From: Salvia splendens
Taxonomy: Eukaryota; Streptophyta; Magnoliopsida; Lamiales; Lamiaceae
Length of the DNA: 64,000 nucleotides
NCBI RefSeq assembly: GCF_004379255.2
Contig: NC_056034.1
Location: forward strand, 33,669,262-33,733,261
Direction: 5' to 3'
The notes beneath the pieces are model-generated. The model had not been told where the DNA came from. It saw nothing but the letters and a program-made list of their open reading frames with translations, and ran no database searches. Positions 55,205 through 64,000 of the stretch are shown here, one piece after another. The position numbers and the translations under genes were made by a program. How positions within the stretch are numbered: the first letter of the stretch is position 1; every line of letters starts with the position of its first letter.

Positions 55205-57063
55205 AGTTGTCAAATTTGGTACGGCTGCAACAGATTTTTCCACAAGACTTCCAGATGACCTTGTCTTATAGTTGAATGAATATTACGTGACAAAATAAAT
55301 TCCCTACTGGCGTAATCTTAATTACTTCTTCTTCAGTTCATTTTAAATTTTTCTTTATAAATCACAAATCCGAATCATAATATATCATGTGAATATTTCA
55401 CGAATATAAGAAAGAATAATCACTAGTGTGTGCATAGTAAAATCATTCGTACATATATAGTCCTACAGGGGCTTCTTTTCTGTAATTAGATTATTTAAAT
55501 TTATTAAAAAATTTACATATAAAAATTCTTATTTTAGAGGTATACATATTATTCGAACTCACTTGGCTTTATCTTCATTCATCAATTTTCCATTAAATTT
55601 CGTGTGGATTTTGTCTATTAACAATTAATATCAGTGGAAATTTGTGGCACGGCTGCGGAAATTTTTTCCATACGTGTTAAAATTGAATGAATCCGGGACA
55701 AAATAAATTCCACCACTTTATATGATCTTAATTACTTCTTCGATTTCATTATTTTTCGGTTTTAATCGATTTTATTTTTTTATTTTCATGATAAATCAAA
55801 AATCTGAATAATAGTACCTCTAACCGTCCCAAGGCTTTTTGTTGCACTTATTTTGAAAAAAATGATAATAAATAGTTAAAATTGAGAAAATATAGAGAAG
55901 ATTCTTATATGTATTATTCCTCTCATATTTTTCTCTCTCCATTTTAGTTATTTATTATCTATCTTTTTAAAACATGAGAAATAAAAGAAACTACTCAATT
56001 AACTTGAGACAAATGGAATATATATTATGGGAATATTTAGCTGCCAATTTAATATAAAAAGAATAACCACAACTTTGTTTATGCACACAAATACTGATTT
56101 AGAAATTGTCTATAGATAAAAATGTTGTAGTTATTTTCCGCATACACAAAATGGTGATGAATTTTTTCATTTGAATTAACATGCCAAGAGAAATTGAAAT
56201 TAATTGCCTTATTTCAATTGATACTAAAGAAATTCAAATTAATTGTGCACTACAGTTGTGTTTTTTTTATTTGTTTCAATTGAGTTAACCGATATCAAAA
56301 GATGATTTTAATTAATATACCAACTGAAAATTCAAATGAATTAGCAATTAAAAAAAAAACAATTTGCTAACAAATCATTTAATTAATTTATAATATCAAT
56401 TAAATTGATAATTTTAGAATTTTGAAGTTAATCAATTGCGTAAGTAAAATATAATACTCCCTCCATTAACGAAAAAGAGTCCCAACTAAATGCAATATAT
56501 TCATTTTTTATAAGAAATTAGTCATCTTTTCATTTTAGTTTGCCTATTAAAATTAGAAAAATTTCTATTTAAGAAAAAATTTTAACCACATTTTTGTCAT
56601 TCTCACTCCTATTTATCAATTATGAACTATTAAAAATAAGATTATTTTTAAGGAATAAAAAGTAATACTAATATACTTGTTTCAATTGATAAATTGATTC
56701 ATATATTCAATTTATAAACATTATTATGCCATTTATAAATATACTAGTACGATTTATGGGGAAGTGGGGTTACAATATTTTGATGTTTTGAATTTATATT
56801 ATTTTCTAAATTATTAATACACGTAGTATATAAACATAATAATTTTATTACAAATATTTCATAATTTAAAAATAATTATTGCCCATGAACAAATTGGTGA
56901 TGTTGATAATAAACTAAGAAGATCACGAAACAATTTTTTTAATTAATTCTACTCTATTATTAGATCGTCATCAATACATATGTAAATGACGAAACAAGTT
57001 AATTAATTAGACTATTTCACTATGCAATGATTATCTATGTGAAGATCAATATTAACATTCTAC
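55205..57063. other. Gene-free AT-rich stretch
   Basis: No gene. Two segments (55207-55330 and 55635-55760) repeat the phrases GGCACGGCTGC/GGTACGGCTGC...ATTTTTCCA and GACAAAATAAATTCC, so a loose direct duplication exists. A Stowaway-like left end (CTCCCTCCATTAACGAAAAA) is at about 56457. The last part is the promoter of the gene at 57158. Confidence 0.4.
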
Positions 57064-57071
57064 TATAAATA
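57064..57071 (+). promoter_or_regulatory. TATA box of the 57.2-kb EG45-like gene
   Basis: TATAAATA followed by GACC, 94 bp upstream of the ATG at 57158, in the same setting as in the gene at 61637. Confidence 0.7.
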
Positions 57072-57157
57072 GACCACATTTCCATCGGAATATGCAAGAA
57101 AACCAAAGCTCAAACAAATTTTCAGTGATATAAGAAATACTACGATCTAATTCGATA

Positions 57158-58361
57158 ATGGATTTTGCAAAAATGATTATGTTTGTATTTGCTGCAGCTA
57201 CCATAGTCTCCATGGCATCTGCTATTTCTGGAACCGCCACTTACTACGGTCCTCTAGTTCGTGAGACATTCCTTTTTCTCTCTTTCTCTTTATAAGTTAT
57301 ATTCAGAGTTAGGAGCGGATGCAGAAATAATCAAAGATAGGGGCTGAGATTTTTAAATTTTATTTTAATATATATTTTTGAGTAATTTAGATAATTTGTA
57401 GGGACTTTTACACTATAACTTACACTAACCTTGACTAAATTCCAAAAAAATTTAATAGAAAAAAGTTTAAAAAAATATTTAATTGAGGGCTTAAGCCCCT
57501 CCCCCTTACACTTTGGGCATGCCCATGTTCAGAGTGAACTATGCAAATGACCCTTTAACTTTATATTTTACACGCCAATAGTCTTTGGACTATAAAAATA
57601 TCATGAGTATATCCTAAACTAAGGTGTAATCACATTTGTGTTAAGTATTTTTTTTACTATTCATCACAATTTTACGCCAAAAATACCCCCAAGACATGTA
57701 GGACATTTTTGGACTTTCATAAAAATGAGATATCTAGGTACTGAATATGATATTTAATTTATCTGTATTGGGTAGTATAATATTTTCTTATAGTTTGAGT
57801 GCTAGAAATCATATTTCCACTTCACTTTCTCTATGACTTTATGTCAAATTTTCTTTCTCCATCTTACTTTAAACTTTAGAAAATAAATAATTAAAATAAA
57901 AATATTATAAATTCTTAAATATATTAATTATAAAAATTAAATTATAAAAATAACTTATAGCTAATTTAAGATTGTGATTCGATTATTTTTTTTAATATTA
58001 AAAATTATAAAGTAAAAACAAAAAAATAATCGAATCACAATCAAAATTATACAATATTACATTTTTAATTTTAATTTGATTACTACAGCATCATCATGCT
58101 ACGGTTACCAAGACAAAGGCAAGATGGTAGCAGCTGCAAATCCAGCACTGTTCACCATCGTTGATGTCTGCCCTGGTTGCGCCGCCAACCAGATCGATCT
58201 CTCTGAGCAAGCTTTCAAATCTATTGCGGACCCTAACGCGGGAAAAATCTGGATTGAATATAGCCCGGTCACTACTAAATATATCCTCTCTTTTAATTTT
58301 TTCATAATTTATTTCTGTTGGCTAACATTGGTTAATAATATTGCAGGGTTTGAATTTATGA
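57158..58361 (+). pseudogene. EG45-like gene with a large in-frame internal deletion
   Basis: Exon 1 is 57158-57260 (MDFAKMIMFVFAAATIVSMASA signal peptide, then GTATYYGPLV), donor GTGAGA. Exon 2 starts at 58089 after TACTACAG. A tentative third exon, 58347-58361, follows TTGCAG and gives about 98 residues in total. Compared with the paralogue at 61637, exon 2 jumps from NPALF directly to TIVDVCPGC. About 33 residues and three of the family's six cysteines are lost, in frame, with a short TCA homology at the junction. The rest (LSEQAFKSIADPNAGKIWIE) is well kept and the frame stays open. The protein could not form the usual double-psi barrel disulfides, so I call it a probable pseudogene; a novel short product is possible. 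An AATAAA lies near 58438. Confidence 0.75.
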
Positions 58362-58399
58362 GCTGGGAGTAGAAGAATGCTTATTTCAGTTACCAATAA

Positions 58400-58726
58400 T
58401 AAGATCTACTAATACATACTCATATAATTTCCTCCCCAATAAAGTATGTTCCTGGTGATAATACATTAGTATGAAATAACCTTTTGTGTTTATTTTACTA
58501 GACTTGTTGAATAAACGGCAGGGTTGGCCTTTGATTATAATGACAACTTTTACTAGTCTCTTTATCTAAAACTAAGATTATAATTTTGTTTATTTAATTT
58601 AATTCTGAGATTTACTTTTGTCATTCTTTTAAATACTAGTCAACCAAGATTATTCATTAATTTGGATGGAACGTAAGAATTCGTAGTTGAAAATCTCAAT
58701 TCATACTCTCACTCCTATAAATATAA
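58400..58726. other. 3' flank, gene-free
   Basis: Contains the probable AATAAA polyadenylation signal near 58438 and AT-rich sequence. Nothing else seen. Confidence 0.4.
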
Positions 58727-59111
58727 GGGATATTGACCTCTAATATCACGGAACTTTAAAAAAATTGAGTTTTTTCCACGAACTTTCAAATTGACAAATA
58801 ATATCACGAACTTTATCTGAGTTTGTTATTTTCCACCGCCGAAAAAATTTCGGCAAATAATATCATGATGCAGATTTTTTGGCGTAATTTCTCGACAACA
58901 AATTCGAGAGCTTCAAGTTGTTCAATCTTTGAATATTTTCTTGAAGCACACCCTCCAAAATTGTTCTTAAATCCATTAATATAGCCAAAATTTATTAACC
59001 GGTGGAAAATAACAAACTCATGTAAAGTTTGTGATATTATTTGCCAATTTGAAAGTTTGTGGGAAATACCCAACTTTTTGAAAGTTCCACAATATTAGAT
59101 GCCAATATCCC
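58727..59111. mobile_element. Long-TIR MITE, about 385 bp
   Basis: Left arm AGGGATATTGACCTCTAATA and right arm (inverted) AGGGATATTGGCATCTAATA stay similar for about 110 bp, through GAACTTT, ACAAATAATATCAC and GAGTTTGTTATTTTCCACCG. Long TIRs suggest a Mutator-type MITE; a 9-bp duplication is not convincing (AT-rich flanks). The loop is non-coding. Confidence 0.7.
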
Positions 59112-60173
59112 TAAAAATAATCTATTCTTGTTATTTTCGTCCATCCACAAAGTTAATCCACATCCATATATATTTATAAATATTTTCACAATTTACTACT
59201 TCTAATAATATGAGTCCTATTATTTATTGAACTATTTTAGTAATTATAAAGTTTCTATTTTTGGGAGGCCATAGGCCTAAGGATTATAAGGGTGGAATGC
59301 TCTTAAAAATTAAGAATAGAAGATATAGATGGATCTCAGGATAAGAAGTTTGATGAATAAAATTGTGTCAAGTTCATAAAATCTAACATCCCATTATAGT
59401 TATCATTTGATCACATTTAAGTAAGTCTTCAGACTTGAATGCTTGAATTGTTTCGCTAGAATTGGATAAATTTAAACTTGAACCGGAGACTTGACATTGC
59501 AGAATATTTACAATTTCTAATGTATCCTTAGATTAAAAAAATTGACATTGCAGTCAAATTTAGCAGCTAGGAAATAATAACAATCCTGCGAAGTAATCTA
59601 GCTATGTTAACCCATGCTTACCTCTAGAATATTCAACGAATCAATTTTATACTAATGTCCATAGATTTCTTTTGAGGCAATGTTGAATCACACAATCCAT
59701 TAGTACTATTTCTCCTACCATTTTTTTTATCTCTTATTTTAACAATTAGAAATACGTTTTAAAATTCATGACGTTTGAAAACTTTCTATACAAAGAAGAA
59801 TGAGTAATTAAATAAAATAAGGGCACATGAATTAACCATAGATCATATGCACTCCAAATTAATTTAGAAAGGGAAATTTAGAAAGATATGGTATACACAC
59901 AAATACTAAAGCATAAGTGTCTATAGAAGAAAATGTTGAGGTTACTTTCCCATACGCAAAATGGTGACGACTTTTGGCAATAATGAAGGATGGCCAGTCT
60001 TCTGGATTCGAACGTATGACATTTCCGTTTCTTCTGAATCTAAATTGATCGACCATTCAAACTGACTTTTCAACACAAACCATTAGTTCTCGTAATAAAA
60101 AGAGACAATACTCACTTTGTCTACAAAACAATAATCTCATACATAAATATTAACAAGAAAATATTTCCTCCGT
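59112..60173. other. Gene-free AT-rich stretch
   Basis: No gene. On the minus strand around 60000-60055, GGTCGATCAATTTAGATTC and, further on, GTTCGAATCC resemble a box A/box B pair of a tRNA-derived repeat, but the fit is weak. Confidence 0.3.
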
Positions 60174-60416
60174 CCCTGAAAATTTGTCACTTATTTCCTT
60201 TTTCATCCGTCTTTAAAAATTTGTCACCTTTCACCTTTACCATTTTTAGTAGTAGACCTCACATTCCACTAACTCATTCTCATTCACATTTTATTTTAAA
60301 ACTAATACATAAAAGTAGGACCCACATGCCACTAACTTTTTCTAACTCACTTTCTATTACATTTCTTAAAACTTGTGCTGGGTCAAATGATGTCAAATTT
60401 TAAGGGACGGAGGGAG
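60174..60416. mobile_element. Stowaway-like MITE (TA target site)
   Basis: TTTCCTCCGTCCCTGAAAAT at the left, ATTTTAAGGGACGGAGGGAG at the right, TA on both sides. Related to 27595-27836 in inverse orientation. Confidence 0.8.
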
Positions 60417-60656
60417 TAATAAAATAAAAAAATTGAGAGAAAAAATAGATAAAGTACGAGAGGAAAGAAAAAATAAGAGAGATGAGAAAAGTAAGAGAGA
60501 AAGAAAAAAGACGAATAATGTATGAAAAAATGTTTCCCTTTTTGAAATGTGACTATTTTTTATGGACATCCTAAAATGGCAAAATAAGAGGATTTTCTTG
60601 GACGGATGGGGTATTCACTAAAATTACGAACTTAAGTAAAAAGATACTCCCTCCGC

Positions 60657-60848
60657 CCCAAGGAAGATGACCCCTTCTTTGGGCGGAACGAGATTTTATG
60701 TATCTTTATTTTGTGTATTGAGCGGAGAGAGTAAAATAAGAGAGAGAGAATAAAATAGAGATAAAGGTGTTTCCACTTTTAGTAAAGGGTCATCTTGGTT
60801 GAGATGAATAAAAAGGAAAGTGGGTCATCTTTAGTGAGACGAAGGAAG
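60657..60848. mobile_element. Stowaway-like MITE (TA target site)
   Basis: CTCCCTCCGCCCCAAGGAAG at the left and TGAGACGAAGGAAG at the right, TA on both sides. Same family as 36749-36951. A partial element of another family (right end CTTGGACGGATGGGGTA) lies just before it at 60430-60613. Confidence 0.75.
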
Positions 60849-60975
60849 TATTATATATTTCACATGACCATTCAATATGATCGGAAATATTATTAATTTT
60901 TTTATTGTAAAAATTTCCCAATGATGTAGTTAGGCAATCTGGATTAAAGCAAATATTTTCTTTGCAAATCATTTC

Positions 60976-61290
60976 AATTTTTCAACACCATTGTCTCACA
61001 TCGACTTGGCAATGATCTTATTTCATTATTATTGGACAATCCTTCCTCCTTATAAGACTTTTCAAGGGGATGAGTGGCTCATTCAACATGGTATCAGAAC
61101 ATGCCTAAATCGATGTTAATCTTGTGGTTTGCGCGTGTGGAAATCTGATGTGGAGCCAACACGTACAAAAGCGTAATGAAAATCCTCATTCTTAATTATC
61201 TCATATGGCCTTAGTAATAAACCTATCATATTTATATATTCTTCGATAATCCCCTTCTATTAAGGAGGTGAGTGGTCCATTTCTACACAC
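60976..61290 (+). mobile_element. Small LTR-retroelement (TRIM-like) fragment
   Basis: TGTCTCACATCGACTTGGCA begins a short segment that ends at GGCTCATTCAACA. It is followed by TGGTATCAGAAC (about 61089-61100), the initiator-tRNA-Met primer site with one or two changes. The pattern resembles TRIM elements with very short LTRs. No second LTR could be defined. Confidence 0.4.
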
Positions 61291-61539
61291 CACGACTAAA
61301 AGTTAGAAATCAAAATCGAAATCAAAATCAAAATCAAAATCAACAAAAAAGAAAAAAAGGGATTTATCGGAGAATAAAACGTGGCCGTAGTCATCACGGA
61401 ACAAATTAGAATATTTTACAGTTGCATTCAATATTTCTTCATATTAGCCTAACAAAATCAACTCATCCATCGAGAAGAAAAGTCATCGACACGACATTAA
61501 CGTGCGTCGATTTCTAACGAAACCGCATAACCCTCCTTG

Positions 61540-61547
61540 TATAAATA
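61540..61547 (+). promoter_or_regulatory. TATA box of the 61.6-kb EG45-like gene
   Basis: TATAAATA followed by GACAC, 97 bp upstream of the ATG at 61637. Confidence 0.7.
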
Positions 61548-61636
61548 GACACACCACACATTTCCAACAAAAAGTGTAACCAAACCAACTAGCTTAAATC
61601 CTCAGCAAGATCACATCTACAACTCAAAACAAAAAA

Positions 61637-62307
61637 ATGGGTTTTGCAAGAATAATAATGGTGGCTGTTGTTGCAGCTAGCATAGTTTCCATGGCATCTG
61701 CCATCGCTGGAACCGCAACATTCTACAGCCCGATTGTCCGTAAGATCACACACATACATGATATATATAACTCTCTATCTCTCTCTCTACTGGCACGTGT
61801 CTGTAGTAGTTCTATGTATTCTCTCTGTCTCATTAAAAATAAAACATTTTCCTTTTTTCAGTTGTCCTATTAAAAACGAAACATTTCCTAAAATAGAAAT
61901 AACATCATTTCATACTTTACTCTTTTTTCATTAACTGCAGCGTCATCATGCTACGGGTTTGAAGACAGAGGCACAATGGTAGCAGCTGCAAATCCCGCAC
62001 TATTCAACAATCGTGCAGCCTGCGGGGACAGATACACCGTCCAGTGCACTGGGCGCACAAACGATGGGGTGCTGCAGCCATGCCGCAACGGCCCCATCAC
62101 TGTCACCATCGTTGATCTCTGCCCGGGTTGCGCTGCCGACCAGATCGATCTCTCTGAGCAAGCTTTCAACCAAATTGCTGACCCTGCCGCAGGAAGGATC
62201 AGGATTGAATATAACCGGTTAGCTTATTTTTTTTAATCTCTTTAATTTATTTAACTTGGTTAGATTTAATAGTATTGATTATGTCATGATTTTGCAGGGT
62301 GGTTTGA
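61637..62307 (+). CDS. EG45-like domain secreted protein (plant natriuretic peptide-like)
   Basis: Three exons: 61637-61739, 61941-62217 and a tiny 62298-62307 (donors GTAAGA and GTTAGC, acceptors CTGCAG and TTGCAG). They give about 129 residues ending IEYNRVV. If the last intron is not spliced the frame ends a few codons later, so the C-terminus is the least certain part. A signal peptide (MGFARIIMVAVVAASIVSMASA) precedes GTATFYSPIV, SSCYGFEDRG, MVAAANPALF, AACGDRYTVQC, CRNGPITVTIVDLCPGC and IDLSEQAFNQIADP. All family cysteines are present and the gene looks functional. The first intron contains a Stowaway-like fragment (about 61815-61900). Its closest relative is the truncated gene at 57158. 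Confidence 0.88.
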
Positions 62308-64000
62308 TTGAATCAAGGATGGCAAAAATAACATCTTATTTATATATGGATCATTTTCTTCCTACAATGTTTTATTACAACTTCTTGTCAATAAATGGCC
62401 GGGATATATATACTGGCCTCTTGGAAAATGATGTACTAGTCACTTTATTTGGAATAAACAATTTATTATATGATGTATACGTCCTATGAAAGATATTGAT
62501 GTCCTCTCTTTGTCTACTTTTCTTTACTTGTGAGATTTTATTTTGAAACAAAATAAAATGATGCACACTGGGATTATTTTGGTCTGTTATGTTTGGCTAT
62601 GTGGAAATAAAAACAAAATAACCGAAGACTTTAGAATTTGGATTGAAGGGATATTGGTATTGTGACTTGTGTAGAAATGAAGGGTTTTAATGGGATGTTT
62701 TTAGGTCAAGGACTTTTGCGGAAAATTGGTTAATTAGAAGATATATGAAAATGACTAAGGTTTGGGACCAAGAATTTTGTTGGGTTTCTGAAATTGGACT
62801 TGCTTATGGAAAAATTTTGAAAAATTAATGCATGTACAATTATCAACAAACAAAAATGATATATTTCCTCGACGTCCTACAAAAATGAGTGCAGAGACCT
62901 CAAGCGTTGGAATGAATCAAAGTAAATCGATTCTAGAAGGATCTGGTCTAAACATCTACTAGGAGAGTACTACTTATGACTTCAGGATAAATTACAGGTT
63001 TTACATTTCAAATGTTGGGATTGAACCAATTTGCGAAATAAAAGTCTCAAATACCAGGTGGATATAATACATCCCAAAGTTGATGTAATGGCCTTTTAAT
63101 TTATTTCATCCACATGATAATATAACTCATCACTACAAAATTAAAGCTCTTTACCACATGTTGGGGAAGAAATTTCTGAGCATTTTGCGAGCACCCATGT
63201 GTTCGGAAAAACTTAGTTACGTTGCGAGCTGGACGAGCCATGTAGAGAGTATTTTTGTGCTCGAAAAGTGCACGCTAGTTTGTGTTTTGAGACTACTTAT
63301 CTATATGGGTGAACTGAACCAAATATACCTAATTTTTTGACTTCTTGCACCAGTGACCCCTAATAAAAAATAAAAAATAGCGCCAGAAGACCCTAACGTT
63401 AAATATAATTTCAAATCATGTTTTTCGAACCAAAACACCCCAGGCCCTAAAATGACATTTTTGTCACTCCATTATATTGCTGACATGTGATTTCTGCTAC
63501 ATTTCTGTCAACAACTCTTATGTCATTTTCTAATAAGTTCTGGTACCTTATACGTAATTAAAATTTTGTCATTATTTATACTTTCTAATTTTTTTATAAT
63601 ATACATATTTATCATTATCTTCATTAATTAATATGAACATAATAAAATAAGACCCTTTCTTTCTTATAAAACTCATTTTCGGTATTTTTTCATGTTTTAT
63701 TTACATTGATTTATTATTTATTATAAAAATATCCTAATTTTGCAGTATTAATTTTAAAAAGTACATTGTCTTAATTTCAAATGCTATTATTAATAAAAAG
63801 AATCTCCAAGGATTAAATAGCTAATATCACATGCTTGAATATTTTCAAAATATTACTCATGTATCAATTTTATCATGAATGACAAGAAACTATGCAAATT
63901 TATATCTAAAGATTGAATGTTCATATGATGTTGAAAATTTCAGTTTGAGCTAAATTAAAATTCTCAATAAAATATCAATCATAAAAATCGTCTTAAAGTT
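62308..64000. other. Gene-free AT-rich stretch
   Basis: The 3' flank of the last EG45-like gene, then AT-rich DNA. A 60-codon frame at 63158-63340 (ending GELNQIYLIF) has no features I recognise. No element ends were found. Confidence 0.35.

Overview
The window looks like nuclear DNA of a flowering plant, a eudicot and possibly an asterid. The evidence is split plant-type genes with GT/AG introns, a RING-H2 ATL ubiquitin ligase, a cluster of EG45-like (plant natriuretic peptide type) secreted proteins, and a dense load of plant transposons with AT-rich intergenic DNA. Nothing bacterial, organellar or viral in the ordinary sense is present. The asterid suggestion rests on general sequence feel and is weak.

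Layout. 1-18.1 kb is a transposon yard: several internally deleted PIF/Harbinger elements, three of them lying head to tail at 7118-9810 and sharing TAA target sites. A 519-bp hAT hairpin made of CGATAT repeats is nested in the third. There are several Stowaway-like MITEs and a 33-bp-period palindrome array near 3.4 kb. The only intact host gene here is an intronless ATL at 13.66-14.87 kb. A nearly complete Harbinger transposase, broken by one frameshift, follows at 15.6-16.9 kb. At 19.07-19.68 kb lies a 605-bp foldback element whose arms each carry five 21-bp palindromes and a 3' fragment of tRNA-Asp. From 19.98 to 27.50 kb there is a large LTR-like unit (TG...CA, TSD AGTCT), split by a 4.2-kb hAT element with recognisable TIR, 8-bp TSD and a decayed two-exon transposase.

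29.6-62.3 kb holds a dispersed family of four EG45-like genes: two on the minus strand (29.6 and 33.8-35.2 kb) and two on the plus strand (57.2 and 61.6 kb). They share a signal peptide, a phase-1 intron at the same codon and, in three of them, a TATAAATAGAC core promoter. One has a solo LTR in its intron. Another has lost about 33 internal residues in frame. Between the two pairs lie a Mutator-like (FAR1-type) remnant with its own tandem repeats (35.7-40.1 kb), a young Athila-type gag-protease-only retrotransposon (42456-49645, TSD CTATG, near-identical LTRs) and an older Ty1/copia element on the minus strand (50553-55199, TSD TCAAT) with several frameshifts and a mutated integrase residue.

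The least familiar structures are the tRNA-Asp-bearing foldback element and the palindrome array at 3.3-3.5 kb. Both are built from units with the same ACGC-N11-GCGT geometry at a spacing of about 28-34 bp. I do not recognise either as a named family. All function statements are inferred from motifs read by eye; no searches were run.
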